Shown: piece by piece, positions 16,441 through 25,529 of the stretch
Numbering within the stretch: position 1 is the first letter of the stretch
Layout: each line of letters starts with the position of its first letter
From: Croceivirga sp.
Lineage (GTDB): Bacteria > Bacteroidota > Bacteroidia > Flavobacteriales > Flavobacteriaceae
NCBI GenBank assembly: GCA_028284285.1
Contig: JANQSA010000005.1
Span: 1 to 34,528, forward strand
DNA: 34,528 nucleotides
Direction of reading: 5' to 3'
Notes under the pieces: model-generated
What the model was told of the DNA's origin: nothing
What the model saw: the letters and a program-made list of their open reading frames with translations, nothing else
Database searches by the model: none
Position numbers and translations under genes: made by a program

Positions 16441-16492
16441 AAAAAAATATTCCTGAAAATAAGGATTTTAGTCCTTATTTTCAGGAATATTT
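16441..16492 (-). terminator. Strong hairpin with T-tract between gap and the GlcNAc kinase gene
   Basis: 16445-16465 and 16472-16492 form a perfect 21-bp inverted repeat with a 6-nt loop. On the minus strand it starts 10 nt past the gap stop codon and ends in an 8-T run, the layout of an intrinsic terminator. The stem core is AAATAAGGA/TCCTTATTT, so it is AT-rich but long. The next start codon comes 3 nt after the T-tract, so it may act as an attenuator rather than an absolute stop. Confidence 0.8.
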
Positions 16493-16502
16493 CATAATTG
16501 CT

Positions 16503-17522
<1,020 letters not shown>

Positions 17523-17525
17523 CTA

Positions 17526-18512
17526 TTAAGTTGTCATGATGTCTGAAACCCGAATGAGTTCTTCATCAATCGCTGTATGTGCCTTTATGGCCTCACCTAT
17601 TGGAGTGAGTATTAATTTATTATCACGAATACCTACCATATAATTCGTCTTTCCTTCCAGTAAAGCCTCAACAGCTTTTACGCCCATACGACTGGCCAGT
17701 ACCCTATCAAAACAGGTAGGATTACCTCCGCGTTGCATGTGTCCAAGTACGGAAACGCGGACATCGTAAATGGGAAGATGTGACTCCACATATTCCTTGA
17801 GCTCAAAGACGTTTTTACCGGTTTTGTCTCCTTCAGCCACAATCACAATACTGGAGGACTTTCCTGATTTTTTACTGCGCTTTAACGAATCCAACAGCCT
17901 TTCCAATCCCAAATTCTGTTCCGGAATCAAAATTTCCTCTGCTCCTGCTCCAACCCCTGCATTTAGTGCAATATGCCCCACATCTCTCCCCATTACCTCG
18001 ATAAAAAACAAGCGGTTATGCGAACTGGCTGTATCGCGAATTTTATCTATGGCATCTACCACTGTATTGATAGCTGTGTCAAAACCAATGGTATAAGAAG
18101 TCCCCAAGATGTCATTGTCAATTGTCCCGGGAATACCCATCACAGGAAAATTAAATTCCTCATTCAATTTAAGGGCGCCTGCAAAGCTTCCATTGCCTCC
18201 GATAACCACCAGGGCATCCACATTATGGTTTTTGAGTTGTTCAAAACCTTTTGCCCGTCCTTCAGGGGTTCTGAATTCCTTGCAGCGTGCAGATTTTAAA
18301 ATGGTTCCTCCTTTATTAATGATATTATTTACGCTACGGGCATTCATTTCTTTGAAATCCCCGTCAATCATTCCCTGATATCCACGGTAAATGGCCATAC
18401 ACTGTATTTTCAGGTAGGCACAAGACCTTACTACTGAACGGATTGCTGCGTTCATTCCAGGGGAATCCCCTCCGGAAGTAAGTACAGCAATTTTACTTAT
18501 TTTGTTGCCCAT
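17526..18512 (-). CDS. pfkA: ATP-type 6-phosphofructokinase with an Asp-to-Asn change in the GGDGS motif
   Basis: 328 aa, close to the 320 aa of E. coli PfkA. GGDSPGMNAAIR at 14-25 and the catalytic PGTIDND at 128-134, with Asp132 as base, are intact; VMGRDVGHIAL and GHMQRGG are present. The Gly after the key position (GGNGS, Gly108) is the residue that marks ATP- rather than PPi-dependent enzymes. However, the usual Asp before it (E. coli Asp103, which contacts Mg-ATP) is Asn107 here (codon AAT). Reaction: fructose-6-phosphate + ATP to fructose-1,6-bisphosphate. It heads the pfkA-gap unit, with a TAnnTTTG box 16 nt upstream giving a very short leader. Confidence 0.93.
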   Translation of the reverse strand: MGNKISKIAVLTSGGDSPGMNAAIRSVVRSCAYLKIQCMAIYRGYQGMIDGDFKEMNARSVNNIINKGGTILKSARCKEFRTPEGRAKGFEQLKNHNVDALVVIGGNGSFAGALKLNEEFNFPVMGIPGTIDNDILGTSYTIGFDTAINTVVDAIDKIRDTASSHNRLFFIEVMGRDVGHIALNAGVGAGAEEILIPEQNLGLERLLDSLKRSKKSGKSSSIVIVAEGDKTGKNVFELKEYVESHLPIYDVRVSVLGHMQRGGNPTCFDRVLASRMGVKAVEALLEGKTNYMVGIRDNKLILTPIGEAIKAHTAIDEELIRVSDIMTT

Positions 18513-18528
18513 TTGTAAAATTAAACGT

Positions 18529-18536
18529 CAAAGCTA
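18529..18536 (-). promoter_or_regulatory. Candidate -7 box (TAGCTTTG) for pfkA-gap
   Basis: The minus strand reads TAGCTTTG, matching TAnnTTTG, and ends 16 nt before the pfkA ATG, so the transcript leader would be only about 10 nt. No -33 TTG at standard spacing. Confidence 0.4.
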
Positions 18537-18641
18537 GCAAACTTCCAGTAATAAAAAAATGAGCTTTGTTCTGCTTTTTTAGCGATGCGTTTTTTCAAAC
18601 GTTTTCGTGGGTTTTCTTCAAAAAACACGTCTCTTATTCGG

Positions 18642-21600
18642 TTATTTCTGTTTTAATACCGTGGTTTTTGAGTGAAAGCGAATTAAACTATCCTTTCCCA
18701 TTGTCGTCGTTTCCAAAGGTTCTTCCTTTTGAGAGGGAGGTTGTTTCTTCCTTAAGATCTGGGCCATTAATTCTTTGAAATTGTTGAAATCCACCTGGTA
18801 GGAAAGTCCAATTCCCTGGGTATACCCCTGACGTTCCGCCAGGAATTGTTGAATTTCATTTTCACGATTAAAAATTTTAGCGCTTAGCGTACCTTCTTCA
18901 TTAAGCAACACCTGTACTTCCACATCTCCGGCTACTACGGTTTCTGAAACCCCGCCAATAGGTACTCCTACCCTTCCGTTAACCAGCACTCTGTCCGAAA
19001 TCTGTGTGGAGAGGGTTACCCCGATTCTATCTTCAGGGTCAATTCCCGAGTTGGGATCTAAATACCCCTGCTCATAGGAAAGACCAAAATTAAATTTATC
19101 ATTGTCCCCGGACAACACCTGATTGAGTAAGCCGGATGCTGTCTGTATTAAGTTCCCTGTCAATGCTTGCTGGCTTAAGCCTCCTCCTGCCTGTTCATTG
19201 ACGAAAGTTCCCTGCGCCAAAAGAAAAAATGCATTGTTACTCTCTATAGTGGGATCCTGTAGCCGATACTCTAACTCGGATTTCACCACAGAACTTGTCC
19301 CAGGAAATTGAATATCAAAATCTATAGTGGGGCTTTCCAGTTCCCCATCTAAGCGAACTACTACCTCTGTAGGTATCGGTCGGTAATTTCCCGCCGGATT
19401 ATCCAATAGCGGTGCAGGGTTGGCATTCAAGGTATAAACCGCTTCCAAATCCAACTCAGCTTCCAACGGATCCCGTTCCCATAAAATAGTCCCTCCCGGC
19501 CTCACGGTAAACGTTTTATCAATAAGCCCGGTCCGTTTAAAATTAAACTGTCCCGTCACCACCACAAATTCCCCGTACATATTAAACTTACCGTTGGTAT
19601 TGATCTCCATAAGCAATAGCCCTTCCCCCGTCCCTTTCAATGAACTGCCATTTTCCTGATCTACCACTATTTCCACTTCTGCTTCAGGGGTAACGGCCAG
19701 GTCAAAAGTCATTTCTAATCCTTCATAGTCTTCCAATACCCTTTCCCCAGCTATGGTCTTACTGTTACTCTTCTCAACAAAATTGATAAACGAATAGTCT
19801 CCCACGCTTGTTATATCGCTTAAGGGGATCTTCAAAGAAGTTCCTCTGGCGGTAGATCCCTCAAACTCTATGTTTAATGCATTGGTAGACCCAAAAATCC
19901 GTCCGGTACCTGTAACAAAACCAGAACCGTAGTACAATGCTTCATCATTAAATTCCGTATCCAAAATCAAAAAACGGTCATCATTAGTTGCCACCGTCAG
20001 ATCTAAATTCCAATCTTCGAACGCGGTATGGGATATAGTTCCCCCCAGGGAAGCCGTTGTGTTTTCTATTCGGTCTGCCAATTGCACATCCTCAAAATAG
20101 AAGGTCTGGTCAAACAGCCTTACCGTAGATAAGGGGCCAAAGTCGTAATCCACGTTCAAATACGGGATCCCTACTCCGGCATCATTAAGGGTAAGCGAGC
20201 CGTTAATATTCGGGTTGTCTACATTTCCCGTAACCCTGGCATTACCATTTACATATCCGCGGATATTTGAGATTACCTCTTCCCCCAGGGGAGCAAAGGG
20301 CTCCAAATTAAAATCATTGAATGCGGCCAGCAGATCCAGAGTAGTTTCTTTGTTCCTATAGTTAACACTGCCGTTTAAATTAAAGCTTTCTGCTCCATTT
20401 TTACTAATCCAGGTATTTACTCCAAATTGGGTGAGATCATTATTGCCAAAAATGACCAATTCCATATCCCCCATGATCATTTCATTGATAGAAAAGTCAT
20501 TAATCAACATACTGGATGAGGGCAAATACTTGTTGTCTTTTTGGAGAATGTTCAAAAACCCGTTAACCTCCCCGTCCAGTTTAAGGCTGTCAATTGCCGG
20601 CGTAATTTTTTCCAAAGAGACAATCTTGAATTGCAATTCCAAATCTTTATAGGTAGAGTCTGCAAGTTCACCTCGTAACCGAATTTGCTCCTTGTTTTCA
20701 TTGTCCATTACAATTTCCTGAATCTGGATACTGTCTAAAGTACGGTTTACGATCACCTTGTTCTTTTTGTTCCCGGTTTTATTTAATATCCAGGTATTCC
20801 CTTTGAAGTTGATATCGGATTTCTTTAAACCAATAACGGATTTATTATCCTGGTTAAACGTATGGTAAAAATTGAGATTGTAACTATCATCAAACTGACT
20901 TCCTCCTTTGAACTCCGTCCTGAAAAAGAGCGTGTCCTTTAAGGTAGTATTGATCATGCTAAAATCCTTTACATCGTAATAAACCGTAGACATATCCTCT
21001 ACCGTGAGGAAGGTGTTGAATAAGGGGTTCTTATTGTCTATTTTAAGTTCTACATTGTTAAAGCTGTTTTTAAACACTTCTATGCCCGGCGACTTGAAGG
21101 TTAGTTTAAAATCTCCTTCATCTGATTTAATATTTCCCCTCATAAAGGTTTCCGGGCCTAAGGTAACCGCAGGATAAAACACCTCTACGATTTTGTTGTA
21201 AATTCGAAAATTAAAGTCCAGATTTTGACCCAGGGAGATCTCATAAGGTCGGTAATTGGTATAAATACTTCCTACAGAATTTTGCACCAAACGCCCAAGT
21301 TCCCTGACTTTAAAATTCCCTTTTATATAGCCCGTAATGATATCAGGGGATATGATCTGTACATTTCTTATACTGTCGTTCTCAAAAGTGGAAGAGATGG
21401 CAAAATCATCAAAAACATAGGTGTCATTTTTGTTCTGGTAACGTGTATTGGAAAATTTTAGCTCTCCTTCCATATTGTCCAGGTCATTTCCACTTATGTC
21501 CATATTTACCTCACCACTGAAAACAGAAATACTATCATTCACAAAATTCAACTCTTTGAGATTGGCATGATCCACTATAGCTACAAAATTGAAATCATTC

Positions 21601-23084
21601 TCTTCCTGACTAAAATCCGCCAATCCTTTAAAGTTTAATTTCAAATTAATGTCATTGCTCAGTAAAGAACCATCAAATAGCTCCTCTTTAAAAATACCCG
21701 ACACTTTCAAATCATTGTACTCGTATCCATTGAACTCTATTTTATAGACATCCCCAATGGCTTCTGTGTTTAAATACGCCGCAATAAAACCCCTTCCTTC
21801 TACATTCACATCCAAAGATGCTTTTCCCAACTGGGGATTATCCAGAAATTTACCTAAATCAAAGTCTATCAAGGAAATAAAACCTAAATAAGAGGCATCA
21901 TCAATATTGTTGATGTTGGTCATTTGCAAGTCAGTGTAGCTACTTCCAATTGCTGTATTTAAATTCACTTTGGCAGATACCGAGGTTTCGGTAACTTCGG
22001 TAGCCCCACGTATGGTGAACTGTCCAAATTTTTGAAAGGAAGAAGGAATATTTTTCCCAAGGAGGTTAGGGAGTATCCCTCTCAATTGATAGTAACTGGA
22101 CGTAACATCTTCCATTTGGGCGTCCATCTTAAAGGGTTCCTGTTCATTGAACAAGTTGCTAAATTTGAAATCCCCCCGTACACCAGTGTTATCCGTTATA
22201 AACAACATCTCTTTTACCTCCAGATCATTAAGAACCCCACTGACATCCGCTGAAAAAGTAGCCATCCTGTCCTTACCAAACTCGTTAAAATAGGTATTGA
22301 GTTCATTGAATGCCACGGTGGATTCTTTAAATATTGCAGAAACTTTAACCTTATCCAGGAATTCGGAAAAATCTTCACGGTTGTAGTCAAACACCAGATT
22401 GCCCTGGATTTGCGATTCCGGAGTTTTGATAAAAAGAGAATCAAATCGCATCTGCTTTTTGGTGTATTGAAATTCAGTTTCCAATTTTTCCAGGGCAATA
22501 CCCCTTTTACTTTTCAAAGACAATTTCTCAATATTGAGAGAAACAGTAGGGCCCAGTATTTGAAACGCTTTGGAATTCAATTGCAGCTCCCTGAAATTCA
22601 GTACTTCTGCCTGTTCCAGATTTTCATCCACCAATCTAAACCTGCTATTGGCCAAATGAATTTCGGTAGCCGACATAAAAAACGGTGGCGTTCCGGGTTC
22701 CCTGGGTTGACCATCATCCAATTTCTCCACAAAAACGTCCAGATTGGTATTCTTTTCCCCCTGGTACGTTTTCATGTTAACATACACCCCATCCAGGTCC
22801 ATTTCTCCAAATTCCATATCCCCCTGTATCATGTTTCTGAGGTTGCCAACAGAGGTGGAAAGCTTGTGAATATGAATTAGAGTATCCTTGCGATAGTCTT
22901 CTACATAGATGCTTTTTATGGAAGCGCTCAGGGTAAAGGGAGAAAAACGGACCTGTTCAATTTGAATATTGGTCCCAAAGGTTTCGTTCAGTTGTTCCGT
23001 GGCGTAGTTTGCAATTTTGGTTTGAACCACAGGTAAGGAAAAAACTATGGTCGCCAGTACTCCTATCAAAATGATCACCAACAC
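18642..23084 (-). CDS. tamB: TamB-like translocation/assembly module protein (DUF490), start uncertain
   Basis: 1480 aa from a GTG at 23084. A hydrophobic N-terminal anchor (LVIILIGVLATIVF) is followed by a very long run of amphipathic beta strands (AsmA/TamB-type: ATEQLNETFGTNIQIEQV, then repeated FKF, LNFxG, NGSL segments), typical of the beta-taco lipid conduits. The last about 400 residues match the TamB C-terminal domain, with GxxYRPIPTEVVVRLDGEL and the closing LSYEQGY, RVGVPIGG and VEVQVLLNEEG. Family role: periplasm-spanning bridge that aids outer-membrane protein insertion and phospholipid transport. Thirteen in-frame codons upstream of the GTG, back to a TAG at 23126-23124, encode RPIKKFRKIAVRI, an ideal basic region for the anchor, so the true start may be further upstream at a rare codon. 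Probably monocistronic. Confidence 0.88.
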   Translation of the reverse strand: MLVIILIGVLATIVFSLPVVQTKIANYATEQLNETFGTNIQIEQVRFSPFTLSASIKSIYVEDYRKDTLIHIHKLSTSVGNLRNMIQGDMEFGEMDLDGVYVNMKTYQGEKNTNLDVFVEKLDDGQPREPGTPPFFMSATEIHLANSRFRLVDENLEQAEVLNFRELQLNSKAFQILGPTVSLNIEKLSLKSKRGIALEKLETEFQYTKKQMRFDSLFIKTPESQIQGNLVFDYNREDFSEFLDKVKVSAIFKESTVAFNELNTYFNEFGKDRMATFSADVSGVLNDLEVKEMLFITDNTGVRGDFKFSNLFNEQEPFKMDAQMEDVTSSYYQLRGILPNLLGKNIPSSFQKFGQFTIRGATEVTETSVSAKVNLNTAIGSSYTDLQMTNINNIDDASYLGFISLIDFDLGKFLDNPQLGKASLDVNVEGRGFIAAYLNTEAIGDVYKIEFNGYEYNDLKVSGIFKEELFDGSLLSNDINLKLNFKGLADFSQEENDFNFVAIVDHANLKELNFVNDSISVFSGEVNMDISGNDLDNMEGELKFSNTRYQNKNDTYVFDDFAISSTFENDSIRNVQIISPDIITGYIKGNFKVRELGRLVQNSVGSIYTNYRPYEISLGQNLDFNFRIYNKIVEVFYPAVTLGPETFMRGNIKSDEGDFKLTFKSPGIEVFKNSFNNVELKIDNKNPLFNTFLTVEDMSTVYYDVKDFSMINTTLKDTLFFRTEFKGGSQFDDSYNLNFYHTFNQDNKSVIGLKKSDINFKGNTWILNKTGNKKNKVIVNRTLDSIQIQEIVMDNENKEQIRLRGELADSTYKDLELQFKIVSLEKITPAIDSLKLDGEVNGFLNILQKDNKYLPSSSMLINDFSINEMIMGDMELVIFGNNDLTQFGVNTWISKNGAESFNLNGSVNYRNKETTLDLLAAFNDFNLEPFAPLGEEVISNIRGYVNGNARVTGNVDNPNINGSLTLNDAGVGIPYLNVDYDFGPLSTVRLFDQTFYFEDVQLADRIENTTASLGGTISHTAFEDWNLDLTVATNDDRFLILDTEFNDEALYYGSGFVTGTGRIFGSTNALNIEFEGSTARGTSLKIPLSDITSVGDYSFINFVEKSNSKTIAGERVLEDYEGLEMTFDLAVTPEAEVEIVVDQENGSSLKGTGEGLLLMEINTNGKFNMYGEFVVVTGQFNFKRTGLIDKTFTVRPGGTILWERDPLEAELDLEAVYTLNANPAPLLDNPAGNYRPIPTEVVVRLDGELESPTIDFDIQFPGTSSVVKSELEYRLQDPTIESNNAFFLLAQGTFVNEQAGGGLSQQALTGNLIQTASGLLNQVLSGDNDKFNFGLSYEQGYLDPNSGIDPEDRIGVTLSTQISDRVLVNGRVGVPIGGVSETVVAGDVEVQVLLNEEGTLSAKIFNRENEIQQFLAERQGYTQGIGLSYQVDFNNFKELMAQILRKKQPPSQKEEPLETTTMGKDSLIRFHSKTTVLKQK

Positions 23085-23111
23085 AATCCTAACCGCTATT
23101 TTCCGAAATTT

Positions 23112-23139
23112 TTTGATAGGCCGCTACCTTTTATCTTTG
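23112..23139 (+). promoter_or_regulatory. Candidate promoter (TTTG-N16-TATCTTTG) for tsaD
   Basis: TTTG at 23112-23115 is followed after 16 nt by TATCTTTG at 23132-23139, one base shorter than the published 17-23 spacing. The -7 box ends 25 nt before the tsaD start. The region overlaps the possible extended tamB-like N-terminus on the other strand. Confidence 0.55.
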
Positions 23140-23164
23140 TATCCCAATTTTTATTCCAAAACGC

Positions 23165-24196
23165 TTGAAAACTCAAAAAAAATATATTCTTGCCATTGAA
23201 TCTTCCTGTGATGATACCTCAGCCGCTGTTTTGAGCAATGACACGGTCCTTAGTAATGTGGTTGCAACACAAGAGGTGCATAAGGACTATGGGGGTGTAG
23301 TTCCTGAATTGGCCTCAAGAGCACATCAACAAAACATCATCCCAGTGGTCCATCAGGCTTTAGCTAAGGCAAATATCGATAAAAAACAGCTTTCCGCCAT
23401 TGCTTTCACTCAAGGGCCCGGTCTTATGGGATCCTTACTTGTAGGCACTTCCTTTGCCAAGTCTATGGCGTTAGGCCTGGATATCCCCTTGATATCCGTA
23501 AACCATATGCAAGCGCATATTCTGTCCCACTTCATCCGGGAGGATAACCCATCTATGCCTCCTTTTCCTTTTTTGGCGATGACCGTAAGCGGCGGACACA
23601 CACAAATCGTTCGGGTTAACGATTATTTTGACATGAAGGTCCTTGGAGAGACATTGGACGACGCCGTGGGAGAAGCTTTCGATAAAAGCGCCAAGCTATT
23701 GGGATTGTCATACCCGGGAGGACCATTGATAGATCAACACGCTCAAAAGGGCAATCCACAGGCTTTTACATTCCCAAAACCCAAAGTGGCCGGGCTTGAC
23801 TTTAGTTTTAGCGGACTAAAAACCAGTATCCTATACTTTCTGCAACAAAAAACCAAAGAAGATCCGGGCTTTATTGAAACACATCTGGCAGACCTTTGCG
23901 CCGCCATACAACACACCATTGTTGATATCCTGTTGGACAAATTGAAGTTGGCGGCTTCACAACAGAAAATCACCCAAATTGCCATTGGGGGTGGGGTAGC
24001 TGCAAATTCTTTACTGAGAAAAAGACTAAAGGAAGCTGAAAAAAATTGGGGTTGGACCACCTATATCCCAAAATTCGAATATTGCACAGACAATGCCGCT
24101 ATGATAGGGATTGTGGGGTATTTTAAACTCCTGAAGCAGGATTTTGCCCAACAAAATACTACAGTGAAAGCACGCTTCCTGTTAAATGAGGAATAG
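23165..24196 (+). CDS. tsaD: tRNA N6-adenosine threonylcarbamoyltransferase TsaD
   Basis: 343 aa, full length, from a TTG start (TTG AAA ACT) supported by the family N-terminus KKYILAIESSCDDT. The metal-binding motif HMQAH (His114, His118) and SGGHTQ are present, together with GVVPELASRAH near 44-54. TsaD, with TsaB, TsaC and TsaE, makes N6-threonylcarbamoyladenosine at position 37 of ANN-decoding tRNAs, an essential cytosolic reaction. The gene is divergent from the TamB-like gene, with 80 bp between the annotated starts, and has a good promoter candidate at 23112-23139. rsmE follows after 163 nt in the same direction. Confidence 0.96.
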   Translation: MKTQKKYILAIESSCDDTSAAVLSNDTVLSNVVATQEVHKDYGGVVPELASRAHQQNIIPVVHQALAKANIDKKQLSAIAFTQGPGLMGSLLVGTSFAKSMALGLDIPLISVNHMQAHILSHFIREDNPSMPPFPFLAMTVSGGHTQIVRVNDYFDMKVLGETLDDAVGEAFDKSAKLLGLSYPGGPLIDQHAQKGNPQAFTFPKPKVAGLDFSFSGLKTSILYFLQQKTKEDPGFIETHLADLCAAIQHTIVDILLDKLKLAASQQKITQIAIGGGVAANSLLRKRLKEAEKNWGWTTYIPKFEYCTDNAAMIGIVGYFKLLKQDFAQQNTTVKARFLLNEE

Positions 24197-24359
24197 TGTT
24201 TTGCTACAAATGAAAAATAATGTTGAATACGATCTACCAAAACCTGAATTTAGCGGGAAACTTAAAATCAATTGTTTTTTTGGTAACAAAACTGAAGTTC
24301 AAGGGTTACAGAACATTGCCTTGCAGTTTTAATCGGCCCAAGCAAAATTTCTATACAAC

Positions 24360-25064
24360 ATGCAGCTTTTTTACAATCCTTCCCTGGACAAGAATACTCG
24401 GGAATTCCTTTTTTCCACTGAAGAAAGCAAACACATTACCCGGGTGCTCAGAAAAAAGGAAGATGATCTTTTAAAAATCACCAATGGCTACGGAGAGGTA
24501 TTTACCGCCAAGATCCTGGAGGCTAACATCAAACGTTGCAAGGCATTGATCATTGATTCGGAAAAAACCATCCCATCACCTTATACACTCCACCTGGCGG
24601 TTGCCCCTACCAAGATGAATGACCGTTTTGAATGGTTTCTGGAGAAAGCTACCGAAATTGGAGTCCATGAAATTACCCCCCTACTTTGTGAGCGTTCCGA
24701 ACGAAAAATCCCCAAACCCGAACGCTGGCAAAAAGTGCTTCAGGCCGCAATGAAACAATCTTTACAAACCTATTTGCCTCAGCTGCATCCCATAACTTCT
24801 TTTAAGGATTTTGTGAATACCACGACCTCCGAGTTAAAATACGTTGCGCATTGTGGAAAAGGGGAAAAGGCAGAACTGAAACAAAAAATTCAAACGGATA
24901 AATCGGTGCTTATCCTAATTGGACCGGAAGGTGATTTTTCCCAAAAAGAAATTGATCTGGCTTTGGCGTCGGACTTTGTTCCCGTCTCTTTGGGCAAAAA
25001 CCGTTTACGGACAGAAACCGCTGCCATAGTGGCTTGTGCCACCGTAGCGATGATCAATCGTTAA
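24360..25064 (+). CDS. rsmE: 16S rRNA (uracil1498-N3)-methyltransferase RsmE
   Basis: 234 aa. SPOUT-class methyltransferase: the N-terminal PUA-like part starts MQLFYNPSL with SKHITRVLRKKEGD-type spacing (ESKHITRVLRKKEDD), followed by the knot domain with LILIGPEGDFSQKE (about 181-194) and LGKNRLRTETAAI (about 210-222), the SAM-binding loops typical of RsmE. It methylates U1498 in the decoding region of 16S rRNA. It follows tsaD with a 163-nt gap in which I recognise no -7 box, so the two may share a transcript. It is the last gene before the gene-free region. Confidence 0.94.
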   Translation: MQLFYNPSLDKNTREFLFSTEESKHITRVLRKKEDDLLKITNGYGEVFTAKILEANIKRCKALIIDSEKTIPSPYTLHLAVAPTKMNDRFEWFLEKATEIGVHEITPLLCERSERKIPKPERWQKVLQAAMKQSLQTYLPQLHPITSFKDFVNTTTSELKYVAHCGKGEKAELKQKIQTDKSVLILIGPEGDFSQKEIDLALASDFVPVSLGKNRLRTETAAIVACATVAMINR

Positions 25065-25126
25065 TACTAGCTACTTAGGAAGTTTAAGCAGTAAGGACCC
25101 CACTCTGACATTTCGGTAGTAAAAAA

Positions 25127-25182
25127 TTCAAATTCCAAATCTCAAATTCCAAATAGACAATTTTCAAAACTTCAACCTTGAA
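25127..25182. repeat. Heptanucleotide-periodic repeat, eight units
   Basis: Reading from 25127 in steps of 7 gives units sharing a CAAAT core (TTCAAAT, TCCAAAT, CTCAAAT and TCCAAAT again), then AGACAAT, TTTCAAA, ACTTCAA and CCTTGAA. Period is kept for 56 bp without indels, while the units drift in sequence. Confidence 0.75.
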
Positions 25183-25290
25183 CCATATAACTATCACTCC
25201 GAAAATTAGACTAAAGACCGCTATGCTCCTGGAGAATAGAGTTTAGAGGTATTGATTTTTAAATTAAACCACAAACCATACTCCGCACAT

Positions 25291-25311
25291 TGCCATCTGC
25301 CTACTGCCTAC
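25291..25311. repeat. Heptanucleotide repeat, three units (TGCCATC then TGCCTAC twice)
   Basis: Three adjacent 7-mers, the last two identical TGCCTAC. Too short on its own to be convincing, but it lies between two longer blocks of the same period. Confidence 0.55.
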
Positions 25312-25333
25312 CTGAGGTATTAAGTCATTCGGT

Positions 25334-25389
25334 CCTTGAAACTTAAACTTTGAACCTTTGAACATTCCAAATAACAAATCCCAAAAAGA
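25334..25389. repeat. Heptanucleotide-periodic repeat, eight units
   Basis: From 25334 the sequence falls into eight 7-mers. The first, CCTTGAA, is identical to the last unit of the block at 25127-25182. The third is CTTTGAA; the sixth and seventh are AAATAAC and AAATCCC. No indel is needed to keep the period. Confidence 0.7.
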
Positions 25390-25529
25390 CACCTTAATAT
25401 AACCTATGGGATGGGCACTAACCAGATTTTCAAAAGAAGTTCGAAAAAACGGGGTGCGTTTTTCAGTGATAAGGGATGCCAGCCCGCAGGATTGTCAAGC
25501 TGTGTCTTTTTCTGAATATACCTGCTTAC

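Larger units (their letters stand above)
25065..25529. other. Gene-free 465-bp stretch between convergent genes
   Basis: No frame with protein-like composition is present on either strand. The content is low-complexity: three separated blocks of 7-bp-periodic repeats (25127-25182, 25291-25311, 25334-25389) and, after about 25390, ordinary-looking sequence up to the convergent DUF1223 stop. No clear rho-independent terminator, tRNA or known RNA motif was seen by eye. Confidence 0.6.

Noticed and set aside
18513-18641. T-rich stretch between the TamB-like gene and pfkA as a terminator
   Set aside because: Only imperfect inverted repeats (CGTG/CACG with mismatches) were found; no clear stem with a T-tract.
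24220-24474. 84-codon frame between tsaD and rsmE
   Set aside because: It runs into the start of rsmE in another frame, with no recognisable domain and no start-site context; treated as chance.
25390-25529. Possible small RNA or gene before the DUF1223 stop
   Set aside because: No stable hairpin, tRNA-like shape or coding frame could be seen by eye.
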